Under the pieces are notes generated by a model. That model saw only the letters and a list, made by a program, of their open reading frames with translations, searched no databases and was not told the origin of the DNA. From Desulfoluna limicola (GTDB taxonomy: Bacteria > Desulfobacterota > Desulfobacteria > Desulfobacterales > Desulfolunaceae): 64,000 nucleotides of DNA. Where the stretch lies: the NCBI RefSeq assembly GCF_021654575.1, contig NZ_AP024488.1:5545501-5609500 (forward strand), given 5' to 3'. This document shows positions 1 to 7,853 of the stretch, one piece after another; within the stretch, counting starts at the first letter, position 1; the number at the start of each line of letters is the position of its first letter. Position numbers and translations under genes: made by a program.

Positions 1-1
1 C

Positions 2-382
2 TTTGAAAGCAACCTCTGGATGGGGCGCCTTCTTATTGAAGAGGGGTATTACCATGAGGCCGTGAGCCGCCTGAGCCCCCTGGCAAGGGATTACGGCCCC
101 GGGGCCCGTGCCCATTACGACCTTGGCAACGCTTTCTCCAAAATAGGCAAGACCTACGACTCCTCCTATCACCTCGGGCTCTACTATCGGGGGGTCGGGG
201 ATCTTCGCAACTCTGTGTTTCAGCTGAAACGGGCCAAAGAGTTGGCGCCGAACGATGCCTCCCGAAAAGAGGTGGCGAGGGTTCTTGATGAGATAACGGG
301 CAAGAACCGCAAGAAAAAGAAGAAGGAGAGGGCTGAAGAGCCGGTGCCGGAGGAGACGACTCCGGAAGAGGGGAAGGGATAA
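2..382 (+). CDS. C-terminal part of a TPR protein (possibly an M48 peptidase with TPR tail)
   Basis: The frame is open from base 2 and stops at 380-382, so only the last ~126 residues are inside the window. They form helical TPR-like units (EEGYYHEAVSRLSPLARDY; AHYDLGNAFSKIG; GDLRNSVFQLKRAKELAPND), then a lysine-rich stretch (KKKKKE) and an acidic Pro/Glu tail. TPR regions mediate protein contacts. The wording of the repeats resembles the C-terminal TPR half of periplasmic M48 proteases of the BepA/YfgC type, but the protease domain is outside the window, so this is a guess. The gene is convergent with the elongation factor gene; a repeat copy and a two-way terminator lie between them. Confidence 0.6.
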   Translation, partial: FESNLWMGRLLIEEGYYHEAVSRLSPLARDYGPGARAHYDLGNAFSKIGKTYDSSYHLGLYYRGVGDLRNSVFQLKRAKELAPNDASRKEVARVLDEITGKNRKKKKKERAEEPVPEETTPEEGKG

Positions 383-420
383 CGCAGGTGATCGGTGTCA
401 GGTCATAGGTGATAGAAAGA

Positions 421-582
421 AAACTATTCAGCTCAAAGATGCCTCCGGCGGCCCTGCCGGGGGGGGCAAGCTTTTGAAAAGTTGAACAAACAGGTCTTAA
501 AAGAACTCCCTAAATCACAGCAGCATCCTGGGGTCCAGGGGATCATCCCCTGGCCGCCGGAGGCAGGCTTTGGCAAGCTCAA
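421..582. repeat. Mosaic hairpin repeat, copy 1 (degenerate long form)
   Basis: It starts with AACTATTCAGCTC at 422-434, the terminal inverted repeat seen in copies 6 and 7. GCCTCCGGCGGC follows at 440, then a hairpin GGCCCTGCCGG and an AACAGGTCTT module. It ends with the CAGGGGATCATCCCCTG hairpin and GCCGCCGGAGGC near 553-564. The matching right terminal repeat is degraded. Confidence 0.7.
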
Positions 583-588
583 TAAAAA

Positions 589-628
589 GGGCCGCTTTCC
601 CGTTTGGGAAAGCGGCCCTTTGTTTTTT
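589..628. terminator. Rho-independent terminator, works in both directions
   Basis: A perfect 13-bp stem (GGGCCGCTTTCCC at 589-601 and its complement at 606-618) closes a GTTT loop. T-rich DNA follows on the plus strand (619-628) and A-rich DNA precedes it. It can end both the TPR gene from the left and the EF-G gene from the right. Confidence 0.9.
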
Positions 629-666
629 TCGAATCTCTTCTTTACGGGTGCAGCATTCGTGCCCCT

Positions 667-2706
667 CTATTTGTCCACGGCGCGGTCGAAATGGGAGAAC
701 TTCATGGTGAAGTTGCCACGGCCCTGGGTGGAGGATCGAAGGGCGGTGGAGTAGCCGAACATCTTTGAAAGGGCAACGGCTGCGTGGATCTCCTGAATCC
801 CCGCGTTGGGGTTGATGGCTTCGATCTTGCCACCACGGGAGTTCAGGTCGCCGATGACCTCGCCCATGAAGTCGTCGGGTACAAAGACCTCCACGGCCAT
901 CACCGGCTCCAGGAGGAAGGGGGTGCCCTTGGAGAGGGCTTCGCGCATGGCCATGGAGGCGCTGACAGAAAATGCCAGCTCGGTGCCGTGGCCTTCGCGG
1001 GTGTCAACTCCTGTGACCGTGGCCTCCACATCCACCACGGGGTACCCCAGGAGTGTGCCGCTGTCCAGGGCGTCCATGACGCCTTTCTCGATGGCGGCAA
1101 GGAACTGAGGAGGCAGGGTCTCTTCGCTCAAGGTGTTTACAAAACGGTTGCCTTCGCCCAGCCCAAGCGGCTTGAGGGTGAGGGAAACCTGGCCGAAGTG
1201 GCTCTGGCCGGCCATTTCGCGGTCGAAGGTGGCTGTGGCGCTGGACTCAGAGGCAATGCTCTCCCGGTAAACAACCTGGGGTTTGCCCACATTGACGTCG
1301 GTGCTGAATTCACGCTGCATGCGGCTGATGATGATCTCCAGGTGAAGTTCCCCCATGCCGGAGAGGATGGTCTGTCCCGTGTCCTCGTCGATCCTGACCT
1401 TGAGGGTCGGGTCCTCGGTGGTGAATTTGGCAAGGACCGTTTCGAGCTTGTCCTGATCCGCGTGGGTTTTGGGCTCCACCGCGATGGAGATAACCGGCTC
1501 GTAGGTGTCGATCCGCTCCAGGATCACCTGATTGTCGGCATTGCAGAGGGTGTCGCCTGTGGAGGTGTCCTTGAGGCCCACGATGCCCACGATGCTGCCG
1601 GGCCCCGCTTCGTCGACCCGCTCTTTTCGGTTGGCGTGCATCTGAAGGATTCGGGAGAGCTTCTCTTTTTTCTTCAAAAGGGGGTTGTACACCTCACTGC
1701 CGGCGATGAGCTTTCCGCTGTAGACCCGGGCAAAGGAGAGCTTTCTGCCTTCGATCATGGAGACCTTGAAGACCAGGGCCGAAAGCGGTTCTTTGGCCCT
1801 CTGCTCAAAGGTGATGGACTCCCCGGTTGTGGGGACGATGCCGTGGGCGGAGGGGATGTCCACCGGGCTGGGCAGGTAGGCGCAGATGGCATCGAGGAGG
1901 GGCTGAATACCCTTGTTTCTCAGGGCCGTCCCGCAGAGCACGGGGACAATGGCAAGGTCAATGGTCCCTTTTCGCAAGGCGGCCGTGATCTGCTCATTGG
2001 TGACGGTCTCTTCGGCAAGGTAGGCCTCCATGATCTCCTCGTCCACATCGGAGAGGGCCTCGATCATCTCGTCACGGGCGGTTTCCGCATCATCTACCAT
2101 GTCGGCGGGGATGGGGCTGACTTCGAACTCCGCGCCCAGGGAGTCGTCGGTCCAGGTGATCATCTCCATGGTGATGAGGTCGATGACGCCCTGAAACGCC
2201 TCCTCGGCTCCCACGGGGAGTTGGACCACCACGGGGTTGGCGCCAAGTTTCTCTTTGATGGCGTTAACCGCAGTGAAAAAATCTGCTCCGATACGGTCCA
2301 GTTTGTTGATGAAGGCGATGCGGGGCACCTTGTATTTGTCGGCCTGACGCCACACGGTCTCGGATTGGGGCTGCACACCGCCCACGGCGCAGAACACGCC
2401 GATGGCACCGTCAAGCACACGCAGGGACCGCTCCACCTCGATGGTGAAGTCCACGTGGCCCGGGGTGTCGATGATTTGAATCTGCTTATTCTTCCACTGG
2501 CAGGTGGTGACCGCAGAGGTGATGGTGATGCCTCGTTCCTGCTCATCGGTCATCCAGTCCATGGTTGCTTCACCGTCGTGAACCTCACCGATCTTGTGGG
2601 AGCGCCCTGTATAATAAAGGATGCGCTCGGTGACGGTGGTTTTGCCCGCATCGATGTGGGCCATGATGCCTATGTTTCGTATCTGTTCGATCTTTGTCTT
2701 TTTCAT
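667..2706 (-). CDS. fusA: Elongation factor G (paralog outside the str operon)
   Basis: Ribosomal translocase GTPase of 679 residues, the usual EF-G length. G motifs are intact near the N-terminus: AHIDAGKT (P-loop), DTPGH (G3) and NKLD (G4), followed by domain II and the C-terminal EF-G domains (GELHLEI, GPSGSIVG-like turn, GYPVVDVEA). The ATG at 2706 gives the normal start MKKTKIEQIRNIG; an upstream in-frame start would add 24 unlike residues. No rpsL, rpsG or tuf is adjacent, so this is probably a second EF-G rather than the str-operon copy; such paralogs may take over recycling or stress roles, which the sequence alone cannot decide. A strong terminator lies 39 bp past the stop. A 650-codon open frame on the other strand is a compositional shadow. 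Confidence 0.95.
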   Translation of the reverse strand: MKKTKIEQIRNIGIMAHIDAGKTTVTERILYYTGRSHKIGEVHDGEATMDWMTDEQERGITITSAVTTCQWKNKQIQIIDTPGHVDFTIEVERSLRVLDGAIGVFCAVGGVQPQSETVWRQADKYKVPRIAFINKLDRIGADFFTAVNAIKEKLGANPVVVQLPVGAEEAFQGVIDLITMEMITWTDDSLGAEFEVSPIPADMVDDAETARDEMIEALSDVDEEIMEAYLAEETVTNEQITAALRKGTIDLAIVPVLCGTALRNKGIQPLLDAICAYLPSPVDIPSAHGIVPTTGESITFEQRAKEPLSALVFKVSMIEGRKLSFARVYSGKLIAGSEVYNPLLKKKEKLSRILQMHANRKERVDEAGPGSIVGIVGLKDTSTGDTLCNADNQVILERIDTYEPVISIAVEPKTHADQDKLETVLAKFTTEDPTLKVRIDEDTGQTILSGMGELHLEIIISRMQREFSTDVNVGKPQVVYRESIASESSATATFDREMAGQSHFGQVSLTLKPLGLGEGNRFVNTLSEETLPPQFLAAIEKGVMDALDSGTLLGYPVVDVEATVTGVDTREGHGTELAFSVSASMAMREALSKGTPFLLEPVMAVEVFVPDDFMGEVIGDLNSRGGKIEAINPNAGIQEIHAAVALSKMFGYSTALRSSTQGRGNFTMKFSHFDRAVDK

Positions 2707-2953
2707 GTCTGCGTGTTTTTCCTGGTGGCCTTGTAAAAAGTCAAACAAGCGGTGTTGGCATATACCATCGATGCGCATGATCGCTGCCGTTTTGGGCAGG
2801 GTTGTTTGCAGGGGCGCATTTGGACGTCGACTTTATTACGATCTATGTTTGTGAACGGGCAACAGGCCCGAAAATCTGGTTGCGTTTGCTTTGTCGTGCC
2901 ACAGCATGCCCGGTGGTGGGGCCCGCTGTGACGTTTTTCATGGTGCCTGCTCT

Positions 2954-3529
2954 TTATCTCACCAGCAGCATGTCGGGTGTGAGGGGCTCGGAGATGTCGA
3001 TGTGACCGGAAAGGGTCTCTGCCCGGTTCCCCTCGATGAGAATACGGACAGCATCAATCTCCGGAATGTTGACAGCCAGAGAGTTGACCACCGAGTAGAC
3101 GGTGAGCAGCTCAGCCGCCGCGCCTTTGGGCTCGCCTCGCACCTCCCTTGAAAAATCGACCACCGCTGTTTTGGGGGTGGTGATGTACAACGCCCGAAGG
3201 CGGGTGGCCGCCGGAATCGTTCGGGTGCTGCCCCTTTCGGGCCCCTCGATCAGGGCGGCAATGATCTTCTGGCTCAGTTGCCAGGGGTCCCTTGCCGTGG
3301 AGACCGTGCGCTCTTCGGACGTGAGGAACCGGCCTTCGCGCTCTGCAAAGTAGAGAAAGAAGCTCTCCTCCTCAATGCGGTTCGACGTTTGCACCGCCTG
3401 GGGCGTGTCGGGTGTCTCCGACGTTGCGGCTTTGGGACCCGTAAAGAGGGAAAAGAGGACCACGATCAGCAGCGTGGCTGCTGCCGCCGCAACAAAAACT
3501 CCGGTTTGTCCTTTGCCGTTTTCCGTCAT
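2954..3529 (-). CDS. GerMN-domain membrane-anchored protein
   Basis: A 191-residue protein with one N-terminal membrane segment (residues ~11-30, VFVAAAAATLLIVVLFSLF) and a short linker. A ~120-residue domain follows with the GerMN pattern: DPWQLSQKIIAALIEGP, a TAVVDFS strand, and LLTVYSVVNSLAVNIPEIDAVRILIEG split over the last third. GerMN was first seen in spore germination protein GerM, but it is common in non-spore-forming Desulfobacterota as an envelope domain of unknown job. The start ATG at 3529 directly precedes the membrane segment. It lies 247 bp upstream of the EF-G start on the same strand, too far to assume one transcript. Confidence 0.75.
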   Translation of the reverse strand: MTENGKGQTGVFVAAAAATLLIVVLFSLFTGPKAATSETPDTPQAVQTSNRIEEESFFLYFAEREGRFLTSEERTVSTARDPWQLSQKIIAALIEGPERGSTRTIPAATRLRALYITTPKTAVVDFSREVRGEPKGAAAELLTVYSVVNSLAVNIPEIDAVRILIEGNRAETLSGHIDISEPLTPDMLLVR

Positions 3530-4238
3530 GATGGAGATGGGTTCCCTTTGCCTGGCATGTGGTGGTGCCCGTGTGAGTCGAGTCTGCGTCCGGCAGGTGG
3601 CACCGCCACGAGTCGGGATGATACGGAACCATCACCATGAACCTGATGCATTACAGGCCGTTGACGGGTTCTGGGCCCGGTTTTGAGGATGGAAGGCCGT
3701 TATGAGACAGCAAAATTTAGGCTATAATGAAAAAGTTGTCAAGAAAGAGGGACGGATTGCCTCGGTATTCAAATATTTTAGGCAGCAGGGCTGAATCATC
3801 ATATCCCCCTGAGCGGTGATGGCTGTGATGCGTTCCCGGGCCGGGACGAACCATGGATTTCCCCTTGCGATGCCCTCTGTGCTGGGTATGGGGGCTTCCG
3901 TGAACCTGGGGGAATCGGCAGTCCTTTATCGCCGGAGGTGTCTGTATAATAAGGTCACTCCCAATGGATGCCCCTTGGAACGTGGGAACATCGTTCTGGC
4001 AATCGCCAGCCTTGGGGGCGAACGCAGCCCGCAGCGGTAACCCGCTTTCGTGGTGGCTCACCTCGCCGCCGGAGGCTCGGTTTTTTAGCTCTTCACTATA
4101 CGCTCAGGCCTTGTTCGTGTGCCTTGGCAGTGGCTGTATGTTCCCTTTTTTGCGAGTCGTCGTTGTTATTTTCCGGTAAACGGGATATATGCCATCATGA
4201 TGGCGCGTTATGTCTGAAATTTGGGATTGGGTAGGGGC
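3530..4238. other. Intergenic, no supported gene (~700 bp)
   Basis: Divergent gap between the GerMN gene (minus) and the PanP-like gene (plus), so promoters for both should be here. Short open frames exist on both strands but lack ribosome sites and recognisable sequence. A partial repeat copy sits at 4038-4078 and is followed by a T-run. Confidence 0.6.
4038..4078. repeat. Mosaic hairpin repeat, copy 2 (right-end fragment)
   Basis: Reads TAACCCGCTTTCG, then the GTGGCTCAC arm and CGCCGCCGGAGGC, and is followed by CGGTTTTTT. This is the same right-end module as copy 5. The central loop hairpin is not recognisable here. Confidence 0.55.
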
Positions 4239-5924
4239 ATGAAAGAACTGGTTGGTGCAGAGACAAGCGGTGAGATGAAGCAGGAGTGGGTGAATCTGAT
4301 TCGGGTGTTTACCTGTCCGGAAGATGAGACAACCCGGGCCGTTCTGGTCCACCACATGCGGCAGATTCTCTTTGAACTCCATGATTTCCTGATTCAGAAC
4401 GTGGGGATTACCGAAGCGGTCAGTTTAAAGGAAATCTCAGATCGGTGCACCGATACCGTGATGAACCGAGATCCTGAAAAACGGCTGGCCGATGTCATCA
4501 CCGGTGTTTTTGAGGAGATCGCTCCCCACGCCGTGAACGTGGCCTCCCCCTATTTTGTGGGGCACATGACGGCTGCCATTCCCTATTTTATGGTGCACTT
4601 GAAGGCCATTGTTGCGGCCTTGAACCAGAACGTGGTGAAACTGGAAACCTCCAAAATGCTCTCCGTGCTGGAGAAGCAGGTGGTGGCCAAGGTGCATCGC
4701 ATCATCTACGCCAAGGACGATGCCTTCTACGACGAGCATGTCCAGAACACCCACACCTCCCTGGGCTCCTTCACCGAAGGCGGCACCACCGCCAACCTGA
4801 CCGCCCTCTGGGTGGCCCGAAACAAATCCCTGGGACCTGTCGGAGATTTTAAGGGTGTCGAAGCCGAAGGGCTTCCGGCCGCCTATGCCGCCCACGGCAT
4901 CGACCGATGCGTGGTCCTTGTCTCCAAACGATGCCACTACTCCCTGCGCAAATGCGGCGGGATCCTGGGCATCGGCAACACCAATATCATTCCCGTTCCC
5001 GTGGACAGCACCAACCGCATGCGGGTGGATCGCCTGGCCGAGATGATCGAAGGCTTCAAAAAAGAGGGCCGAACCAAGGTGATGGCCGTGGTTGCCGTGG
5101 CCGGAACCACCGAGACCGGCAACGTGGATCGCCTGACCGAGATCAGTGCCATCTGCAGACGCGAAGGGATCTTTCTCCACGCCGACGCCGCCTGGGGCGG
5201 CCCCACGCTCATGTCCGAGACATACGCCTCTATTCTTAAAGGGATCGAACTGGTCGACTCCGTCACCATCGACGGCCACAAACAGTTTTACATGCCCATG
5301 AGCTGCGGCATGATCTTTTTTAAAGACCCCACCAGCCTGGATGCCGTGGCCTACCACGCCAACTACATCATCCGAAAAGGGAGCGTGGACCTGGGCAGCA
5401 AAACCCTCTCAGGCTCCCGCGAAGCCAACTGCCTGATCCTGGACAGCGCCCTGAAAATCATGGGCAGCCGGGGTTACGGCATGCTTATCGATCACGGCAT
5501 CGAACTGGCCCGGGACTTTGCCGAAGAGATCGAAAAGCGCGACATGTTTCAGCTGGTAACCCGGCCGGAACTCAATATCCTCACCTACCGCATCTGTCCG
5601 ACCTCTGTTCAGGACGAGCTGAAAACCGCCTCCGATGAACGGATCAACGAGGTCAACGAGCACTTCAACGAGGTGAACCGCACCCTTCAGCAGGAGCAGC
5701 GCGAAGCCGGCAACAGCTTCGTCTCCCGTACCGTCCTCGAACAGGAAACCGTCTTCCCCGGCTCCCCGGAAGGAAACGTCGTCGTCCTTCGAAGCGTTCT
5801 CATGAATCCGCTCACCACCATCGATGTCCTGCGCGATATCCTGGACGAGCAGGAATCCATCTACGCCGCCTTTCTCCAAGGCGCCTCCACCAAAAAGGGG
5901 CGACACCGGGGCGAGGAAGGCTAG
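4239..5924 (+). CDS. panP: PLP-dependent group II decarboxylase, PanP-like (putative aspartate 1-decarboxylase)
   Basis: A 561-residue fold-type I PLP enzyme. Visible marks are the substrate/PLP region TEGGTTANLTAL, the Asp/Ala pair HADAAWGG, and the lysine motif SVTIDGHKQFYMP, whose K should form the Schiff base. Length and the N-terminal region (ASPYFVGHMTAAIPYF) fit the PanP family, which makes beta-alanine from aspartate for pantothenate in organisms lacking pyruvoyl PanD. A glutamate or tyrosine decarboxylase of the same superfamily is the main alternative. The track opens at a TTG (4221); I prefer the ATG at 4239, which follows TAGGGGC, a weak ribosome site. It stands alone; a mosaic repeat begins 10 bp after the stop. 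Confidence 0.75.
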   Translation: MKELVGAETSGEMKQEWVNLIRVFTCPEDETTRAVLVHHMRQILFELHDFLIQNVGITEAVSLKEISDRCTDTVMNRDPEKRLADVITGVFEEIAPHAVNVASPYFVGHMTAAIPYFMVHLKAIVAALNQNVVKLETSKMLSVLEKQVVAKVHRIIYAKDDAFYDEHVQNTHTSLGSFTEGGTTANLTALWVARNKSLGPVGDFKGVEAEGLPAAYAAHGIDRCVVLVSKRCHYSLRKCGGILGIGNTNIIPVPVDSTNRMRVDRLAEMIEGFKKEGRTKVMAVVAVAGTTETGNVDRLTEISAICRREGIFLHADAAWGGPTLMSETYASILKGIELVDSVTIDGHKQFYMPMSCGMIFFKDPTSLDAVAYHANYIIRKGSVDLGSKTLSGSREANCLILDSALKIMGSRGYGMLIDHGIELARDFAEEIEKRDMFQLVTRPELNILTYRICPTSVQDELKTASDERINEVNEHFNEVNRTLQQEQREAGNSFVSRTVLEQETVFPGSPEGNVVVLRSVLMNPLTTIDVLRDILDEQESIYAAFLQGASTKKGRHRGEEG

Positions 5925-5933
5925 AAAAGCCAT

Positions 5934-6033
5934 GCCTCCGGCGGGCAGGGGGTGATCCCCTGCACCCCAGATGGCGAATGCTCCCGGCACTCGTTCCTCG
6001 TGCCTTTTACATTCGCTGACGGGCTTCGCCCGT
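5934..6033. repeat. Mosaic hairpin repeat, copy 3 (complete short form)
   Basis: The order is GCCTCCGGCGG, the CAGGGGGTGATCCCCTG hairpin, and a central hairpin with arms 5974-5990 and 6000-6016 around the loop TCGTTCCTC (5991-5999). It ends with the hairpin ACGGGCTTCGCCCGT (6019-6033). It begins 10 bp after the panP-like stop. Confidence 0.85.
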
Positions 6034-6352
6034 GGTTAAAGCTGGTCCCTTAATGGGCGGTTTTGGTTCTAATCTCTTCTGTGTATCCTAAGATTTAAAA
6101 CAATATCACTGATTATAAAGTGAATGCGTTTTATGGAGCGCCGCACTCCCGTGCGGCCTGATTCATCCCACAGCCTGATAGCCCAGCCATTCCCTGTCCT
6201 CATCAATTGTTAAGCCAACGCCTTGCTCTTAACCCTGTTTGTCAAACCCAGCTCATCATATTTGGTAAAAGATTGGTCTTGGTATAAACCACGAAGATCA
6301 TGACGCGCCCTTCGAGTTGCACGAAGAGGTTTAAAAACCTAAGCAGTTGTTC

Positions 6353-6490
6353 ACGGGCGTAGCCCGTCAGCAAATGTGATAACCCGAGGTACGAGGGTTG
6401 GAGCATTTGCGAACCTGGGGTGCAGGGGTGGCGAAGCCACTTAGGCAAAAAATCCCCTGCCCGCCGGAGGCACGATTGATCTGAATAGTT
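6353..6490. repeat. Mosaic hairpin repeat, copy 4 (reverse orientation, nested hairpin)
   Basis: Starts with ACGGGCGTAGCCCGT. The central hairpin has arms 6370-6385 and 6395-6410 and loop GAGGTACGA, one base off the consensus. The GCAGGGG...ATCCCCTGC hairpin is split by an inserted small hairpin TGGCGAAGCCACTTAGGCA. It closes with CCGCCGGAGGC (6461-6471) and the terminal sequence CTGAATAGTT (6481-6490). Confidence 0.8.
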
Positions 6491-6596
6491 GCATCCAAGG
6501 TTGATTCAGCCTGAAAACCATGTTTTGCTTGGGACGAATAGATTGCCGGGTGGCAATCATGCAATGTATTAACTGTTTTTTTAAAGCTGAGACGAG

Positions 6597-7148
6597 ATGA
6601 TTCTTTTCGAAAAACCCGGAAAAACAAACACCGATGATGTCCTTAAATGCGTCAAAGAGAACGGGGAGGCCCTTGGCATCAAGACCTGTGTCCTCGCCAC
6701 AACAAAGGGCTTCACGGCAGAACGGGCCGCAGAGATCCTGGACGGGTTCAACATTGTTGCCGTCACCCACTTCACAGGCCTGAAAGAGCCCAATTTTCAG
6801 GAGCTGCCGGACGAGACACGTGAGCAGCTCGAGGCCTCCGGGGTGAAGGTTCTCACCTCCAGCCACAGCTTCTACGGCATCGGGCGGGCCGTTCGCCTTC
6901 GGTTCAACACCTACCAGGTGGACGAGGTGATTGCCGAAACCCTCAAGCTCTTCGGGGTGGGTGTGAAAGTGGCTGTGGAGGTCAGCCTCATGGCTGCCGA
7001 CGCCGGTCTCATCAAAACGGGTGAAGAGGTCCTCTGCGTGGGAGGCACCGGCAAAGGCGCTGATACCGCTGTGATCTTGCGCGCCGTCAATACCGGTGAC
7101 TTCTTCAATTTGAAAATCCGTGAGATTCTCTGCAAGCCTTCGCTTTAA
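6597..7148 (+). CDS. Stand-alone pyruvate kinase C-terminal (alpha/beta) domain protein
   Basis: A 183-residue protein matching only the regulatory C-terminal domain of pyruvate kinase, without the catalytic barrel. Typical stretches are TGLKEPNFQELPDETRE, SSHSFYGIGRAVR, FNTYQVDEVIAETLKLFG and MAADAGLIKTGEEVLC. The family is widespread in anaerobes and its role is unknown; in real pyruvate kinase this domain binds allosteric effectors, so a sensing role is plausible but unproven. The ATG at 6597 follows GAGACGAG, a modest ribosome site. The length is normal for the family, so it is not a broken pyruvate kinase gene. Its neighbours do not suggest a pathway. Confidence 0.8.
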   Translation: MILFEKPGKTNTDDVLKCVKENGEALGIKTCVLATTKGFTAERAAEILDGFNIVAVTHFTGLKEPNFQELPDETREQLEASGVKVLTSSHSFYGIGRAVRLRFNTYQVDEVIAETLKLFGVGVKVAVEVSLMAADAGLIKTGEEVLCVGGTGKGADTAVILRAVNTGDFFNLKIREILCKPSL

Positions 7149-7226
7149 ACGCCGGTGGGGCCGAATGGGCAGGTAAAGGCTGAGAACGGATTGGTCCACG
7201 GGGAACATTATCTGTGCGTTTGTTGC

Positions 7227-7241
7227 GGGGGGGGGGGGGGG
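7227..7241. repeat. Homopolymer tract of 15 G
   Basis: An uninterrupted run of 15 G about 95 bp upstream of the GNAT gene start. An in-frame stop at 7308-7310 separates it from that coding frame, so it is intergenic. Slippage here could change promoter spacing. Confidence 0.8.
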
Positions 7242-7334
7242 CAGGCCTCTATGCTTAAGACCTCGCGGGCCTTCCAGGGCATGCCCCTCGCAAAGCGTGG
7301 TTTTTTTTGATACCCAAACGGAAAGGGGGCCCTT

Positions 7335-7760
7335 TTGAAGGTTGACGTCACACGAAACCCCACGGAGGATGATTTAAGCCTTCTCAGTCATGGCCTTCGG
7401 TCCTACAACTCACAGCATATCGGTCACGCTGCAACAGAGGAGGACGTTCGATTTGCCGTGTTTGCACGAAATGGGTCAGGCAAAATCATCGGTGGGATCA
7501 GGGCCGCTGCTTTTTGGGGCTGGCTTCATATTGAGCTCCTTTGGCTTGAAGAGGATGTGAGAGGGGCAGGAACAGGCCGGCAACTGTTGTCTGCGGCTGA
7601 AGCCTTTGCAATGAAACACGGTTTTTTTCACTCACGCTTGGAAACCACCAGCTTTCAGGCACGTGAGTTTTATGAAAAGCACGGGTATGAAGTGTTTGGC
7701 GAGTTGCGCGATTTGCCGCAAGGCTTCACCTCATATTTCATGAAAAAAGCGTTGGTGTAG
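7335..7760 (+). CDS. GNAT family N-acetyltransferase
   Basis: A 141-residue GNAT-fold enzyme that should transfer an acetyl group from acetyl-CoA to an unknown amine. The acetyl-CoA loop is visible as LEEDVRGAGTGRQLL (R/Q-x-x-G-x-G/A type), with the preceding strand HIELLWL and the C-terminal FYEKHGYEVFG typical of motif B. The likely start is TTG at 7335, behind AGGGGG; a stop lies in frame at 7308 and no ATG occurs before the fold begins. It precedes surE by ~95 bp with a repeat end in between. The 15-G tract upstream is the odd feature. Confidence 0.8.
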   Translation: MKVDVTRNPTEDDLSLLSHGLRSYNSQHIGHAATEEDVRFAVFARNGSGKIIGGIRAAAFWGWLHIELLWLEEDVRGAGTGRQLLSAAEAFAMKHGFFHSRLETTSFQAREFYEKHGYEVFGELRDLPQGFTSYFMKKALV

Positions 7761-7773
7761 AACAACTCATCAA

Positions 7774-7814
7774 AGCAACCAGCTTTCAAGGTGGCTCACC
7801 TTGCCGCCGGAGGC
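7774..7814. repeat. Mosaic hairpin repeat, copy 5 (right-end fragment)
   Basis: GCAACCAGCTTTC, then the hairpin CAAGGTGGCTCACCTTG, then CCGCCGGAGGC and seven T. It starts 14 bp after the GNAT stop, so this copy probably acts as a terminator. Confidence 0.7.
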
Positions 7815-7853
7815 CGTTTTTTTACCTGAGTTTTTTCCAGTGGAGGGTGGTGC

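Larger units (their letters stand above)
5925..6596. other. Intergenic with two repeat copies
   Basis: Holds repeat copies 3 and 4 separated by ~320 bp of AT-rich DNA (6034-6352) in which I see no gene or RNA. The last ~100 bp precede the pyruvate kinase C-domain gene and must hold its promoter, but no clear -35/-10 pair stands out. Confidence 0.6.

Noticed and set aside
482..754. Plus-strand frame of 90 codons
   Set aside because: It runs through repeat copy 1 and the two-way terminator and into the end of the EF-G gene, so it cannot be a real gene.
784..2736. A 650-codon open frame on the plus strand opposite the EF-G gene
   Set aside because: It is the antisense of a clear EF-G gene; the frame stays open because of the GC-rich third positions. 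The protein is Gly/Asp/His-rich and matches no family. The same holds for long frames opposite iorA (44359-45948), the DUF6178-like gene (51942-53600), pckG (47861-48868) and the acyl-CoA dehydrogenase gene (58838-60103).
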